From Helicobacter sp. 11S03491-1 (GTDB lineage Bacteria; Campylobacterota; Campylobacteria; Campylobacterales; Helicobacteraceae): DNA of 64,000 bases. The position numbers and the translations under genes are program-made. Where the stretch lies: positions 1 to 64,000 of the forward strand of contig NZ_MLAO01000003.1 in NCBI RefSeq assembly GCF_002272835.1, in the 5' to 3' direction. Below, piece after piece: positions 36,270-45,158 of the stretch. Below the pieces are notes generated by a model. It was not told the DNA's origin. It made no database searches and worked only from the letters and a program-made list of their open reading frames with translations. Each line of letters starts with the position of its first letter. The first letter of the stretch is position 1.

Positions 36270-36928
36270 TTGCCTACAACTTATCAATCTCTGCCTGATA
36301 TTATTCGTATCCTCTCAGCCCAAAAATGCTACTTACTCGCAAAACAATCGTATTTTGGATTTTATCCGTAACCTGCAGATATATTTTGAAAAGATTTCAA
36401 AAATCATTTCAAAAAATCGCTATCAACTTGCTATTGATGGGATTAGGCACATTAAACTCACGAAAGAAGCATATTACGCGCAAGAAATATTTGATAGCCA
36501 AGCAGTTGCAAACTTAGACAAAAATGCCATAGCTATCAAACACAATATTTATGACCATTTGATTTATGATAGCAATACGATTGAAAAACCATTTGCACAA
36601 GCATTAGATAACGACTGATGTCAAGATGTTTTTCAAAATACCAAAAAAGTTTAAGATCCATACCCTCATAGGCGCCTATAATCCTGATTGGGCTGTATTT
36701 TTAGAAAAAATGGAGAGGAAAAATTATATTTTATCCTTGAAACAAAAGGAATAACAAGCTTGGATGGAGATTACGGGTATCTGAAAGATTAAAGATTCAT
36801 TGCGCCAAGCAACACTTTGAAGCATTAATAGCATCACATTCCCTCAAGAACCTATCAAAATCGGAATGAATTTAAGAAGAATTTATAGTTATTTTAAAAA
36901 ATTAAATACAGAAAAAAGCAAATTCTAG
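36270..36928 (+). pseudogene. Decayed 3' end of a type III restriction (Res) gene
   Basis: Consecutive fragments in shifting frames together read as the C-terminus of a Res subunit: LPTTYQSLPDIIRILSAQK, then NRYQLAIDGIRHIKLTKEAY and NIYDHLIYDSNTIEKPFAQA (36355-36618), then MFFKIPKKFKIHTLIGAYNP with DWAVFLEKM, then KLYFILETKGITSLDGD, then KIHCAKQHFEALI. NPDWAV plus ETKG is the PD-(D/E)xK nuclease core of type III enzymes. At least three frameshifts break it, and the helicase part and Mod gene are missing. Confidence 0.8.
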
Positions 36929-36995
36929 AGGTTAGACATTTAGATCTTAATGCTTTATTGAGTATTTGAGAATTGTAATTGTATATTTTGAAATA

Positions 36996-37086
36996 TGGCG
37001 GACAGGGAGGGATTCGAACCCTCGGTAATCTTGCGACTACGCGTCCTTAGCAGGGACGTGGTTTAAGCCAACTCACCCACCGGTCC
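36996..37086 (-). tRNA. tRNA-Ser (anticodon GCT)
   Basis: A 91-nt class II tRNA with a long variable arm and encoded CCA. The anticodon stem CGTCC/GGACG holds the loop CTGCTAA, giving GCT, which reads AGC and AGU. The T arm is GAGGG TTCGAAT CCCTC. The acceptor pairs GGACCGG with CCTGTCC, with a C-U mismatch at the fifth pair. Confidence 0.93.
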
Positions 37087-37188
37087 AATAATGTTTGTAA
37101 AATTTTAATTCCGAAATTAAAGGGGTATTCTAAACTAAAAATCATAAAATACAACTTAACACTTTTAAAAAATCAAGCCAAAATATGC

Positions 37189-37194
37189 TAAAAT
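37189..37194 (+). promoter_or_regulatory. -10 element of the fabD operon
   Basis: TAAAAT preceded by TATGC lies 51 bp before the fabD ATG in an AT-rich stretch. It is the best housekeeping -10 candidate between tRNA-Ser and fabD. Confidence 0.45.
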
Positions 37195-37245
37195 CCCAAC
37201 TCTAAAATAAACATTCAGTTTTACTCAAAAACACAAAGGTCATTT

Positions 37246-38184
37246 ATGAAATACGCTTTTATTTTCCCCGGTCAAGGTAGTCAAAGTATTGGTATGGGCA
37301 AAGAATTTTATGATAATTTTAGCACTGCCAAAGATTTGTTTGAAAGGGCGAGTGATACTATCAAAACAGATATGAAAAAGTTGTTATTTGAAGAAAATGA
37401 TGCTATAAACCAAACCCAATTTACCCAACCTGCGATTTTTCTAGTAAGTTATATCGCTCATAATATTTTTCAAGAAGAATCCCCATTGCTGCCAAAAATT
37501 GCACTTGGACATTCTCTTGGAGAAATCAGCGCTTTAAGCATCACAGGAGCTCTTAGTTTTGAAAATGCGATGATTTTGACTCACAAAAGAGGGGAATTGA
37601 TGCAAAAAGCTTGTGAAGGTAAAGATGCAGGTATGATGGTTGTTGTGGGTATAGAAGACAAAAAACTTCAAGATTTTTGCACACAAGAACAAAAGCAAAA
37701 CAAAAGTATCTGGTGCGCTAATTACAACGGGGATGGGCAAATTGTCCTTGCAGGAAAAAAATCTGATTTACTCCAAATTCAAGAAGCACTCAAAGCAATG
37801 GGGGCTAAACGGGCATTGCTCCTCCCTATGTCAGTTGCCAGTCATTGCCCTATGCTTGAAGGAATTTGTGAAGAATTTCAAACACTCACAACAGAGCTTT
37901 TGGGGCAAGAATTTTCATTGAGTGTCCTTTCAAATGCCACTCTTGAAACCTACAATACAAAAGAGCAAGCCATAAAATTACTCAGAGATCAACTCATTAG
38001 CCCTGTTTTATACAAACAATCTATTCAATTACTGGAAGATAAAGTTGATGTTTTTATTGAGTTTGGACATGGTGGGATCCTAAAGGGACTCAACAAACGT
38101 CTAAGTTCAAAACCTACATTAAGTATTGCTAATTTAAGTTCCCTTAATGAGGTTATCTCACAAATACAAAGTCAAGGAGATTAA
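37246..38184 (+). CDS. fabD: Malonyl-CoA:ACP transacylase
   Basis: A 312-residue enzyme that loads malonate onto ACP for fatty-acid synthesis. The motif GQGSQ is at 9-13, the nucleophile is S90 in LGHSLGEISAL, and the catalytic His lies in PMSVASHCPMLEG. The C-terminal VDVFIEFGHGGILKGL block is typical. Its stop abuts the mtnN start without a gap, the same order as in H. pylori. Confidence 0.95.
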   Translation: MKYAFIFPGQGSQSIGMGKEFYDNFSTAKDLFERASDTIKTDMKKLLFEENDAINQTQFTQPAIFLVSYIAHNIFQEESPLLPKIALGHSLGEISALSITGALSFENAMILTHKRGELMQKACEGKDAGMMVVVGIEDKKLQDFCTQEQKQNKSIWCANYNGDGQIVLAGKKSDLLQIQEALKAMGAKRALLLPMSVASHCPMLEGICEEFQTLTTELLGQEFSLSVLSNATLETYNTKEQAIKLLRDQLISPVLYKQSIQLLEDKVDVFIEFGHGGILKGLNKRLSSKPTLSIANLSSLNEVISQIQSQGD

Positions 38185-38877
38185 ATGAAAATCGGTATTA
38201 TCGGAGCAATGCGTGAAGAAATCACTCCATTGCTTGAAATATTTGGAACATATAAAGAAATCATATTAGGGGATAATAGTTTTTATAATATTTTTTATAA
38301 AAATTCTGAAATTTATATTGCTTATAGCAAAATAGGTAAAGTACACGCCGCCCTAACAGCTTCCGGTATGATTTTGCATTTTGGTTGTGAAAAAATTATA
38401 TTTAGCGGGGTAGCCGGAGGATTGAGAGCAGATCTCAAGGTGGGGGATTTGATGATTGCTACCAAGCTTTGCCAACACGATGTGGATATCAGCGCTTTTG
38501 GTCATCCTCTTGGATTTATTCCGGAAAGCAAAATCTATATCCAATCAGATTCTAAACTCAATGATATCGCCCGTTTGGTTGCTAAAAAACATGATACACC
38601 TCTCAAAGAAGGGATCATCGCATCCGGAGATCAATTCATTGCAAGCGCAGAGAAAAAACGTTGGCTTATAGAAACCTTTGGGGCTGATGGTGTTGAAATG
38701 GAAGGGGCAGGAGTGGCTGTAGTATGTGATTTACTCAAAGTCCCCTTCTGCATTTTTAGATCTATTAGCGATAGTGCCGATGGGGAGGCTGATGTAAGTT
38801 TTGATGAGTTTTTGGATAGCTCAGCCAGGGTATCTGCAAACTTTGTCAAAAATATGGTCGATACCCTGCTTCAATAG
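38185..38877 (+). CDS. mtnN: 5'-methylthioadenosine/S-adenosylhomocysteine nucleosidase
   Basis: A 230-residue nucleosidase that splits methylthioadenosine and S-adenosylhomocysteine. In Helicobacter the same enzyme also acts on aminofutalosine in menaquinone synthesis. The N-terminal IGIIGAMREEITPL carries the acid-base Glu, FSGVAGGLRADLKVGDLMIA forms the phosphorylase fold core, GVEMEGAGVA contacts the ribose, and SDSADGEAD holds the catalytic Asp. It lies between fabD and a pseudopilin gene 8 bp downstream. Confidence 0.94.
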   Translation: MKIGIIGAMREEITPLLEIFGTYKEIILGDNSFYNIFYKNSEIYIAYSKIGKVHAALTASGMILHFGCEKIIFSGVAGGLRADLKVGDLMIATKLCQHDVDISAFGHPLGFIPESKIYIQSDSKLNDIARLVAKKHDTPLKEGIIASGDQFIASAEKKRWLIETFGADGVEMEGAGVAVVCDLLKVPFCIFRSISDSADGEADVSFDEFLDSSARVSANFVKNMVDTLLQ

Positions 38878-38885
38878 GATAACTC

Positions 38886-39332
38886 ATGAAAAATGCATTT
38901 AGTATGATCGAATTGGTATTTGTCATTGTTATTATTGGTATTATTGCAGCTATTGCTATCCCAAAACTCTCAATAACTCGTAGCGATGCCCAATATGTGG
39001 CTATTCAAAGCGATATTCAAACAATTTTGAGCTCCATTCAGACCAAAAGTCTTATTGAAGATATACAACCAAATACTCTTAATGGTGATTTCATCTTAGA
39101 TACTGCAGGACTAAACCCTACACGCTGGATTTCAAATGGCAATGGCGTGCGACTTGCCAAAGATGGCAGGATTGATGTGGCTAATAATTGTGTCTTGATT
39201 GATTTTAACACTCACCAAGACCTTGATTTTAAAATTGATCCCAGCATTGATTCTCCTTTGTGCCAAAAACTAGCTAAGATTTATACCAAACCCATTTCTA
39301 TTACTTTCAATAATGGCAGTATCAAATTCTAA
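38886..39332 (+). CDS. Type IV pilin-like prepilin
   Basis: A 148-residue protein with a class III signal: a short basic leader, then FSMIELVFVIVIIGIIAAIA, giving Phe at +1 and Glu at +5 after processing by a prepilin peptidase. The residue before the cut is Ala, not the usual Gly. The C-terminal part is soluble with two Cys that could pair. It belongs to pilin or type II pseudopilin-like proteins; such proteins build DNA-uptake or secretion pseudopili. It overlaps the next pilin-like gene by 20 bp. Confidence 0.75.
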   Translation: MKNAFSMIELVFVIVIIGIIAAIAIPKLSITRSDAQYVAIQSDIQTILSSIQTKSLIEDIQPNTLNGDFILDTAGLNPTRWISNGNGVRLAKDGRIDVANNCVLIDFNTHQDLDFKIDPSIDSPLCQKLAKIYTKPISITFNNGSIKF

Positions 39333-39741
39333 GGCTTTTAGCCTGATTGAGATTGTTTTTGGAATTGTTATATTTGGTATTATCCTCTCGCTTGCATTGC
39401 CCAAAATATCTTCTAACTCCAGAATCTGTGAGATTGAACTCACTTCCAGATTGGCTGCTTTACAAAATAGGCTTTCAATATTATTCACACAATCTCAACT
39501 GAGTCATTCAGGTGTCCATACAGATAAAATCAACGCGCTTTTTACCACGGTCCAAAAGGGCAATACCCCAAATTGTTCTTTGGAATTTTATCCCGCTCAG
39601 TCTATCTTGGTAGCCACATCTTATAAACAAAAAGTTATATTCCAAATCAAGCCCAAAAATTTTTCAAGCAATCCAAAAATATTTTGTGATCTTCCCCATG
39701 CCCTTTGCAAAAAATTTAATGACAAAACAAAGAAAAAATAA
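39313..39741 (+). CDS. Type IV pilin-like prepilin, second of a pair
   Basis: 142 residues. The leader MAVSNSKA is followed by FSLIEIVFGIVIFGIILSLA, with Glu at +5 and again Ala before the cut. The body has four to five Cys (RICEIELTSR, NCSLEF, FCDLPHALC), which fits an exported protein with disulfides. The gene starts inside the end of the preceding prepilin gene, so the two are translationally coupled behind fabD and mtnN. No cognate assembly ATPase or prepilin peptidase is beside them. Confidence 0.75.
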   Translation: MAVSNSKAFSLIEIVFGIVIFGIILSLALPKISSNSRICEIELTSRLAALQNRLSILFTQSQLSHSGVHTDKINALFTTVQKGNTPNCSLEFYPAQSILVATSYKQKVIFQIKPKNFSSNPKIFCDLPHALCKKFNDKTKKK

Positions 39742-39980
39742 TTTATCCAACAAAACATCCCAAAAATTATCAATATTGGTCTAAGAACTTCCGGAAACTC
39801 AAAACATAAACCTAAATTATATAATATAGATAATGTTGTGCTTCGAAAAATTTAAAAAACTCTCCTGATACAGCCCTACAAAAAACTAACATTGTATTCA
39901 CCTTGACCAACTTCATTTCAAATCAATTTTATTATTGATTCTCTCAAATCCCTTTAAGTAAAATATCACAGATAAAAATG

Positions 39981-39986
39981 TAAAAT
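39981..39986 (+). promoter_or_regulatory. -10 element of thyX-polA
   Basis: TAAAAT preceded by ATG lies 27 bp before the thyX ATG, and a TTTAAAGGA ribosome site follows. The 271-bp gap upstream (39742-40012) shows no gene. Confidence 0.45.
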
Positions 39987-40012
39987 ACCCTTCTTTAAAG
40001 GAATATAACAAT

Positions 40013-40651
40013 ATGAAAGTAACACTCAAGCATTATACCCCCCTTGAAGTCTGTTCGATGGCAATTCGGACCTGTTGGCAAAGCTTTGAGAAGTCTGATA
40101 ATGGCGGGCAAAAAGATCTCGCCCTTATTGATCGTGTAGGCAACAAAAATAAACATGCCAGCACTCTGGAACACCTGTATTATAATTTTTATATTCAAGG
40201 TATCAGTCGGGCATGCTTGCAAGAACTTGCCAGACATCGTATGGCAAGCTATAGTGTCAAATCTTCGCGCTACACACTCAAAGAGATCAAAGAAGAAACC
40301 AGTTTTTTACCCATCAACCAAACAAATCTCACAAGAGCGCAAAAATACCTTGTCTTCACACCAAATGAATCTGTCAATATCGCCTCCATCAAAGCCTTAG
40401 AGAATCTTCGAGAAATTTTATGTGCCAATATTGGCAATGACATTGCCAAATACGCAATGCCTGAATCTTATAAAACAGAACTTCATTGGAGCATCAATGC
40501 AAGAAGTCTGCAAAATTTTTTAGAACTACGCACTAGCAGGCAGGCTCTTTGGGAAATCCAAAAACTTGCCCACAATATTTATAATTCCTTGCCTAAAGAA
40601 CATCAATTTATCTTTGAAGAAAAAATTACACAACCTTATGAAAAACAATAA
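40013..40651 (+). CDS. thyX: FAD-dependent thymidylate synthase
   Basis: A 212-residue flavin-dependent enzyme that makes dTMP using methylene-tetrahydrofolate as carbon donor, the alternative to ThyA. The signature RHRMASYSVKSSRYT begins at residue 74 and carries the ThyX RHR and catalytic Ser. HASTLEHLYYNF upstream and RTSRQALWEIQKLA downstream are also typical. It is followed by polA after 9 bp. Confidence 0.95.
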   Translation: MKVTLKHYTPLEVCSMAIRTCWQSFEKSDNGGQKDLALIDRVGNKNKHASTLEHLYYNFYIQGISRACLQELARHRMASYSVKSSRYTLKEIKEETSFLPINQTNLTRAQKYLVFTPNESVNIASIKALENLREILCANIGNDIAKYAMPESYKTELHWSINARSLQNFLELRTSRQALWEIQKLAHNIYNSLPKEHQFIFEEKITQPYEKQ

Positions 40652-40660
40652 GGGATATGG

Positions 40661-43378
40661 ATGCAAACTTTAACTATTATTGATACCTTTGGTTTTTTCT
40701 TCCGTAGTTTTTATGCCCTCCCCCCATTAAAAAATGAACAAGGATTCCCTACCGGACTTTTGATGGGGTTTGCTAATTTGATTATGAATCTCCATAAGGA
40801 AGGCATATCTGATTATATTGTTTTTGCTCTGGAAGGACAAGGCGAAAATAAACGCAAACAAATTTATCCTGAATACAAAGCCACAAGAACTCAAGCGCCA
40901 CAAGAGTTGATCATGCAATTACCTATTGCGATTGAATGGATAAAAAAAATGGGATTTTTAAATCTTAGCTTTGAGGGATATGAAGCTGATGATACTATCG
41001 CTTCTCTTAGTATGATAGCAACCAAAAGCAATGTAGATGTCCGTATCATTAGCCATGACAAAGATCTTTACCAACTCATCAATGGAAATACTTATCTTTA
41101 TGATCCTATTAAAAAAATGGATATTCGCCAAAAAGAATGTATCACGAAATTTGGCATTACCCCTGCTGCATTTATTGATTATCAAAGTTTGGTAGGCGAT
41201 AATAGTGATAATGTACCCGGCATCAAAGGTATAGGTGCAAAAACCGCACAGAAACTTCTTGAATGCTTTGGAGATCTCGATGGAATTTATGCTAACACAC
41301 AAAAACTTCTTGAAATAGTAAGCCCAAGAATCCAAAAACTTATTATAGAAGGCAAACAATCAGCTTATTTGAGTAAAAATCTTGTAACACTGAAAACAGA
41401 TTTGATTAAAGATTTTGACCTGCAAACTTGCAAAATGCCTGGCCAAAATCCACTTTTAGCTATCGTAGATGAGCTTGAAAAATACGAATTCATCAAGATA
41501 GTCCAACGCCTTAAGGGTATGCCCATGAATCAACCTACCAAAACCTTTAAAGCAAAATCCAAAGGATTAGGGGGGTTACATATCTCTTCGCACTCAAGCT
41601 TTCAATACACGTCTCATCTGCTTAATGATACTAAAAAATTATTTGAAATATTAGATGCCCTCCCTTTGAGTCAAGAAATTTCATATGATTGTGAAACAAC
41701 CTCTGTAGATGTGCAAACTGCCGATATTGTAGGTTTCAGTTTTTGTTTTGATGGACACAATGGCTATTATGTCCCTATCGCTCATAATTATTTGGGCATT
41801 GAAGCTCAAATTTCAAAAGAAGATGCCAAAAAAGCAATTGAAAAGATTTTTTCTCATCCTCTGATTGGTCATAATTTGAAATTTGATATTCTAATAGCTC
41901 ATTATAATTTTAATCTCCACCCCCAAAAATCCATTAAAGATTCTATGATATTTGCTTGGTTACTTGATAGCGTCATGAGTGTAGGACTGGATAATCAAAT
42001 GGAAAAATGGTTCGGTCACAAAATGATTGCCTTTGAAGATATTGTGTCTAAAAATCAAAATTTTTCACATGTCAATCTTGAAATTGCCGCAAAATATGCC
42101 TCAGAAGATGCTGTAGCAAGCATGAATCTTTATTATAGACTCATTGAAGAATTTCAATCAAAAGGTTTAGAATCTCTCATCCGGATAGCCCAAGAAGTTG
42201 AGTTTCCCTTTATAGAAGTTTTGGTCAATATGGAAATTAATGGGATTAAAATTGATATAGCATGGTTTGAAAAATTACGAGATATATTTTCTGCCAAATT
42301 AGCTCAAATTCAAAGCAAAATTTACCGACAAATTAATTATGATTTTAATCTTAATTCCCCCAAACAACTTGCTCAAGTTTTGTTTGGGAATCTTGGGCTC
42401 AAAGCAGGTAGGCAAATCAAAGGGGGTTATAGCACCGATGAACAAACTCTTGAGGGACTTTTAGATGCCCATCCGGTCATTTCAGATATCTTAGAATATC
42501 GTGAAAATTTTAAACTCAAAAATACCTATATTGAACCCTTACTCAAACTCCACAATCAAGAAAACAAAATCCACACTTCATTTTTACAAACAGGCACTGC
42601 CACAGGGAGACTCAGCTCTAAATCACCCAATCTCCAAAATATCCCTGTTCGCACCGAATCAGGCAAACAAATTCGCGAAGGATTTATTGTTAGTAGCGAA
42701 AATAATACTCTCTTGAGTGTAGATTATTCTCAAATTGAACTTCGATTATTGGCTCATTTTTGCATGGATAAAGATCTTTTAGAAGCTTTTAAAGAAGATA
42801 AAGATATCCACACAGAAACGGCAATCAGAATTTTTGGTGCTGTTCATGCTAAAGAAAAACGTTTTATTGCTAAAACTATTAATTTTGGGCTGATTTATGG
42901 AATGGGATCAAAAAAACTTGCCAAAACACTCAAAATATCTCCAAAAGAAGCCAAAACTTATATTGATAGTTATTTTGAATCCTTTCCTACAGTGAAAAAT
43001 TTCCTAAAATCCCAAGAAGAAGAAATTTTAACCAACGGCTATGCCCAAACACTCTTAGGGCATCGAAGATATTTTGATTTTAGCAATGCTACTGATTTTA
43101 TGAAAGCCAATTATTTACGTGAGGGTATTAACTCTGTATTCCAAGGCAGTGCAGCAGACCTCATCAAACTGGCTATGCTAAAAATCCATCATCATTTTAA
43201 AAACACGCCCTTAAAAATGCTCATTCAAGTTCATGATGAATTGATTTTCGAATTACCCAAAGATTTACTCAAAGAAACTTCTAAGGATATTGAAGAAATC
43301 ATGAATCATGTTTATACTCTAAATGTTCCATTGAAATGCGGCATCACGGTAGGCAAAAATTGGGCAGAATTAAAATAA
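40661..43378 (+). CDS. polA: DNA polymerase I
   Basis: A 905-residue repair polymerase with three parts. Residues 1-290 are the 5'-3' flap exonuclease (FEGYEADDTIASLS, ISHDKDLYQL, GDNSDNVPGIKGIGAKTA). Residues about 320-500 are the 3'-5' exonuclease domain; its four metal and catalytic positions appear intact (DCE near 343, HNLKFD near 404, YASEDA near 480). Residues about 520-905 are the polymerase, with motif A DYSQIELRLLAH, motif B KTINFGLIYGMG and motif C QVHDELIFE. It converges on pilT with the two stop codons touching. Confidence 0.96.
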   Translation: MQTLTIIDTFGFFFRSFYALPPLKNEQGFPTGLLMGFANLIMNLHKEGISDYIVFALEGQGENKRKQIYPEYKATRTQAPQELIMQLPIAIEWIKKMGFLNLSFEGYEADDTIASLSMIATKSNVDVRIISHDKDLYQLINGNTYLYDPIKKMDIRQKECITKFGITPAAFIDYQSLVGDNSDNVPGIKGIGAKTAQKLLECFGDLDGIYANTQKLLEIVSPRIQKLIIEGKQSAYLSKNLVTLKTDLIKDFDLQTCKMPGQNPLLAIVDELEKYEFIKIVQRLKGMPMNQPTKTFKAKSKGLGGLHISSHSSFQYTSHLLNDTKKLFEILDALPLSQEISYDCETTSVDVQTADIVGFSFCFDGHNGYYVPIAHNYLGIEAQISKEDAKKAIEKIFSHPLIGHNLKFDILIAHYNFNLHPQKSIKDSMIFAWLLDSVMSVGLDNQMEKWFGHKMIAFEDIVSKNQNFSHVNLEIAAKYASEDAVASMNLYYRLIEEFQSKGLESLIRIAQEVEFPFIEVLVNMEINGIKIDIAWFEKLRDIFSAKLAQIQSKIYRQINYDFNLNSPKQLAQVLFGNLGLKAGRQIKGGYSTDEQTLEGLLDAHPVISDILEYRENFKLKNTYIEPLLKLHNQENKIHTSFLQTGTATGRLSSKSPNLQNIPVRTESGKQIREGFIVSSENNTLLSVDYSQIELRLLAHFCMDKDLLEAFKEDKDIHTETAIRIFGAVHAKEKRFIAKTINFGLIYGMGSKKLAKTLKISPKEAKTYIDSYFESFPTVKNFLKSQEEEILTNGYAQTLLGHRRYFDFSNATDFMKANYLREGINSVFQGSAADLIKLAMLKIHHHFKNTPLKMLIQVHDELIFELPKDLLKETSKDIEEIMNHVYTLNVPLKCGITVGKNWAELK

Positions 43379-44365
43379 TCATTGCCGGTATAAGGCTTGT
43401 CTGCTTTGTTCAAAACTTATCATTCCAAATTCACTCCCCATCATAATCTGAGAAGGAATTTGATGGTATTTTTGATCTCTGATAAGTGTTTTGATAGCAG
43501 GAGTTGCCACCAAAACTTCATAAATTCCTCTTACTCCATTATCTGAAAAGTTGATAAGTTCTTGTGCGATCACTGCTTGTAAGGTTAGAGCTAATTCTGC
43601 AGCAATTTCCAAACGATTATTTTCAAAGCTATTAATAATTCTTGAAATAGCTCCGGATGTATCTTTTGAATGCGTTGTCCCTACCACTAAATGCCCCATT
43701 TGACTAGCTAGAAGTGCTGATTTAATAGAATCTTTATCTCGAAGTTCGCCAATAAAAATAATATCAGGATCTTGACGCAATGCAGATTTGATAGCCCCGG
43801 CAAAACTTTCACTATCCTTACCCACTTCTCGATAAGAAAAAAAGCTTTGGATATTTTCATGAAGATATTCTATGGGATCTTCAATACAAATAATATGTTT
43901 GCGAAAATTTTGGTTGATATATTCAAGAGCAGAGGCAATTGTAGTAGATTTGCCACTCCCTGTAGGACCACTCACCAAAATCAATCCACTTTTTTTGCTA
44001 AAAATATCTTTAGTAATTTCAGGCAGCATCAATTCTTCTAACGTTGGGATATTATTTGGCAATACTCGCATACTTATAGCAATGCAAGTGCATGTAAGAT
44101 AAAAATTTGCCCGCAGGCGAATATTTTTGATTAAAATACCTATATCTACCTCTTTACCTTCAATTATCTCATCGAATTGATGAGGCAACAAAAAATGCTG
44201 TGCCAACTCCTTAATATAAGCTGGTTCCAAAATAATTTTTGAAGAAATAATTTGTTTATAAGCCCTCAAAAATACCTCTCCATTCCCTAAAATATGAATA
44301 TCAGAAGCCTTTAATTTTGAAGCTTCTAAAATAATTTCCTCCAACCCCTCAAAATCAATTTCCAT
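43379..44365 (-). CDS. pilT: PilT-type retraction ATPase
   Basis: A 328-residue hexameric secretion ATPase of the GspE/PilT family. Walker A is GPTGSGKST (133-141), the Asp box is CIEDPIEYLH, Walker B is DPDIIFIGELRD, and the His box is GHLVVGTTHSKD. The C-terminus has a clear version of the PilT-specific AIRNLIRE motif (AIKTLIRDQKYHQIPSQI), which points to retraction rather than extension. It follows three small pilin-like genes with overlaps, so it probably acts with them in a pilus or DNA-uptake apparatus. No PilB or PilC is in the window. Confidence 0.88.
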   Translation of the reverse strand: MEIDFEGLEEIILEASKLKASDIHILGNGEVFLRAYKQIISSKIILEPAYIKELAQHFLLPHQFDEIIEGKEVDIGILIKNIRLRANFYLTCTCIAISMRVLPNNIPTLEELMLPEITKDIFSKKSGLILVSGPTGSGKSTTIASALEYINQNFRKHIICIEDPIEYLHENIQSFFSYREVGKDSESFAGAIKSALRQDPDIIFIGELRDKDSIKSALLASQMGHLVVGTTHSKDTSGAISRIINSFENNRLEIAAELALTLQAVIAQELINFSDNGVRGIYEVLVATPAIKTLIRDQKYHQIPSQIMMGSEFGMISFEQSRQALYRQ

Positions 44366-44726
44366 TTTTTTCCTTTAATAATATTTTTGCAGTAGTCCTT
44401 AAAATTTGTGATGTTCTTAAATTTTGGCTCTCAACATAAACATCCGCCCAACAATAGCCATTTTTATCTATGCTTAAATCATAGCCACCTTTATGATAAT
44501 CTCCCCATATCATTTTATCAGATTTACAAAGTTCAAATCCATAATACTTGAGGCATAATGCCGCCATTTCAGCAATGCTTTGGACATAAAGGCGCGACTG
44601 GAATTTTAAATGAGAATTGCTTATCCAATCAATCCATAATCCTTCTTGCCTCAATGATGCCCTGCCAATATAAGCAATTCCCAGAAGAATTACCAATGCA
44701 TAAATAAGTCCATATGCTTTTCTCAT
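44355..44726 (-). CDS. Pilin-like or pilus accessory membrane protein
   Basis: About 123 residues. One N-terminal membrane helix (YGLIYALVILLGIAYIG) precedes a soluble domain with three Cys (LCLKYYGFELCKSDKM, YCWADVY). I start at the Met at 44726, because it overlaps the stop of the preceding gene; the earlier Met adds 13 unlikely residues. It has no +5 Glu, so it may be an atypical minor pseudopilin or an anchor. It ends in an 11-bp overlap with pilT. I do not recognise the family. Confidence 0.6.
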   Translation of the reverse strand: MRKAYGLIYALVILLGIAYIGRASLRQEGLWIDWISNSHLKFQSRLYVQSIAEMAALCLKYYGFELCKSDKMIWGDYHKGGYDLSIDKNGYCWADVYVESQNLRTSQILRTTAKILLKEKNGN

Positions 44727-45157
44727 ATCCTTACTTCCCACAACCAATACAGACGTTGTGCGCAAAAATATTTTTTACCCACCCTAGAACAAAGCTCAAG
44801 TCTAAAGGTATCTTCATGCCTAGAAATATTGAAATTCTCTATTTCTTCAAGCGCCAAGAATTCATCAAAATAGAGTCTCTTTTCTTGTAAATATATTTGA
44901 TGGGACAAATCAAGGTCTTTCATTTTCCATGATAAAAAATTATTCCCATAAACTATAGAGTCTCTTTGTGCTTCTAAAAGATAATTTCCCATCATATCAA
45001 GGGCATTTTCAAGTCCAAATGTCATTTGCACAAAACGCTTTTGTATAAAATGGTGTTTTTGGATACTCAAAAGCATTTTAGATCCCCCAACCCCTATAAC
45101 ACCCAAAATAACTATTCCTATTATAAGCTCTGCCAAAACAAATCCCGTTCGAGACAT
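44723..45157 (-). CDS. Minor pseudopilin (PulJ/GspJ-like)
   Basis: 144 residues with a canonical class III signal: MSRTG followed by FVLAELIIGIVILGVIGVGG, so Gly precedes the cut and Glu is at +5. The rest is a soluble pilin-like domain with two Cys near the C-terminus. The long helix and following strand pattern fit a minor pseudopilin. It overlaps its downstream neighbour by 4 bp. Confidence 0.72.
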   Translation of the reverse strand: MSRTGFVLAELIIGIVILGVIGVGGSKMLLSIQKHHFIQKRFVQMTFGLENALDMMGNYLLEAQRDSIVYGNNFLSWKMKDLDLSHQIYLQEKRLYFDEFLALEEIENFNISRHEDTFRLELCSRVGKKYFCAQRLYWLWEVRI

Positions 45158-45158
45158 T

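Noticed and set aside
36326-36517. 63-codon frame in the 36.3-kb region
   Set aside because: It is one of several overlapping frames in the broken Res gene; the neighbouring frame from 36355 carries the recognisable protein.
36996-37086. tRNA-Ser as a possible pseudogene because of the C-U mismatch in the acceptor stem
   Set aside because: All other stems, the long variable arm, the anticodon loop and the CCA end are intact, so it is probably functional.
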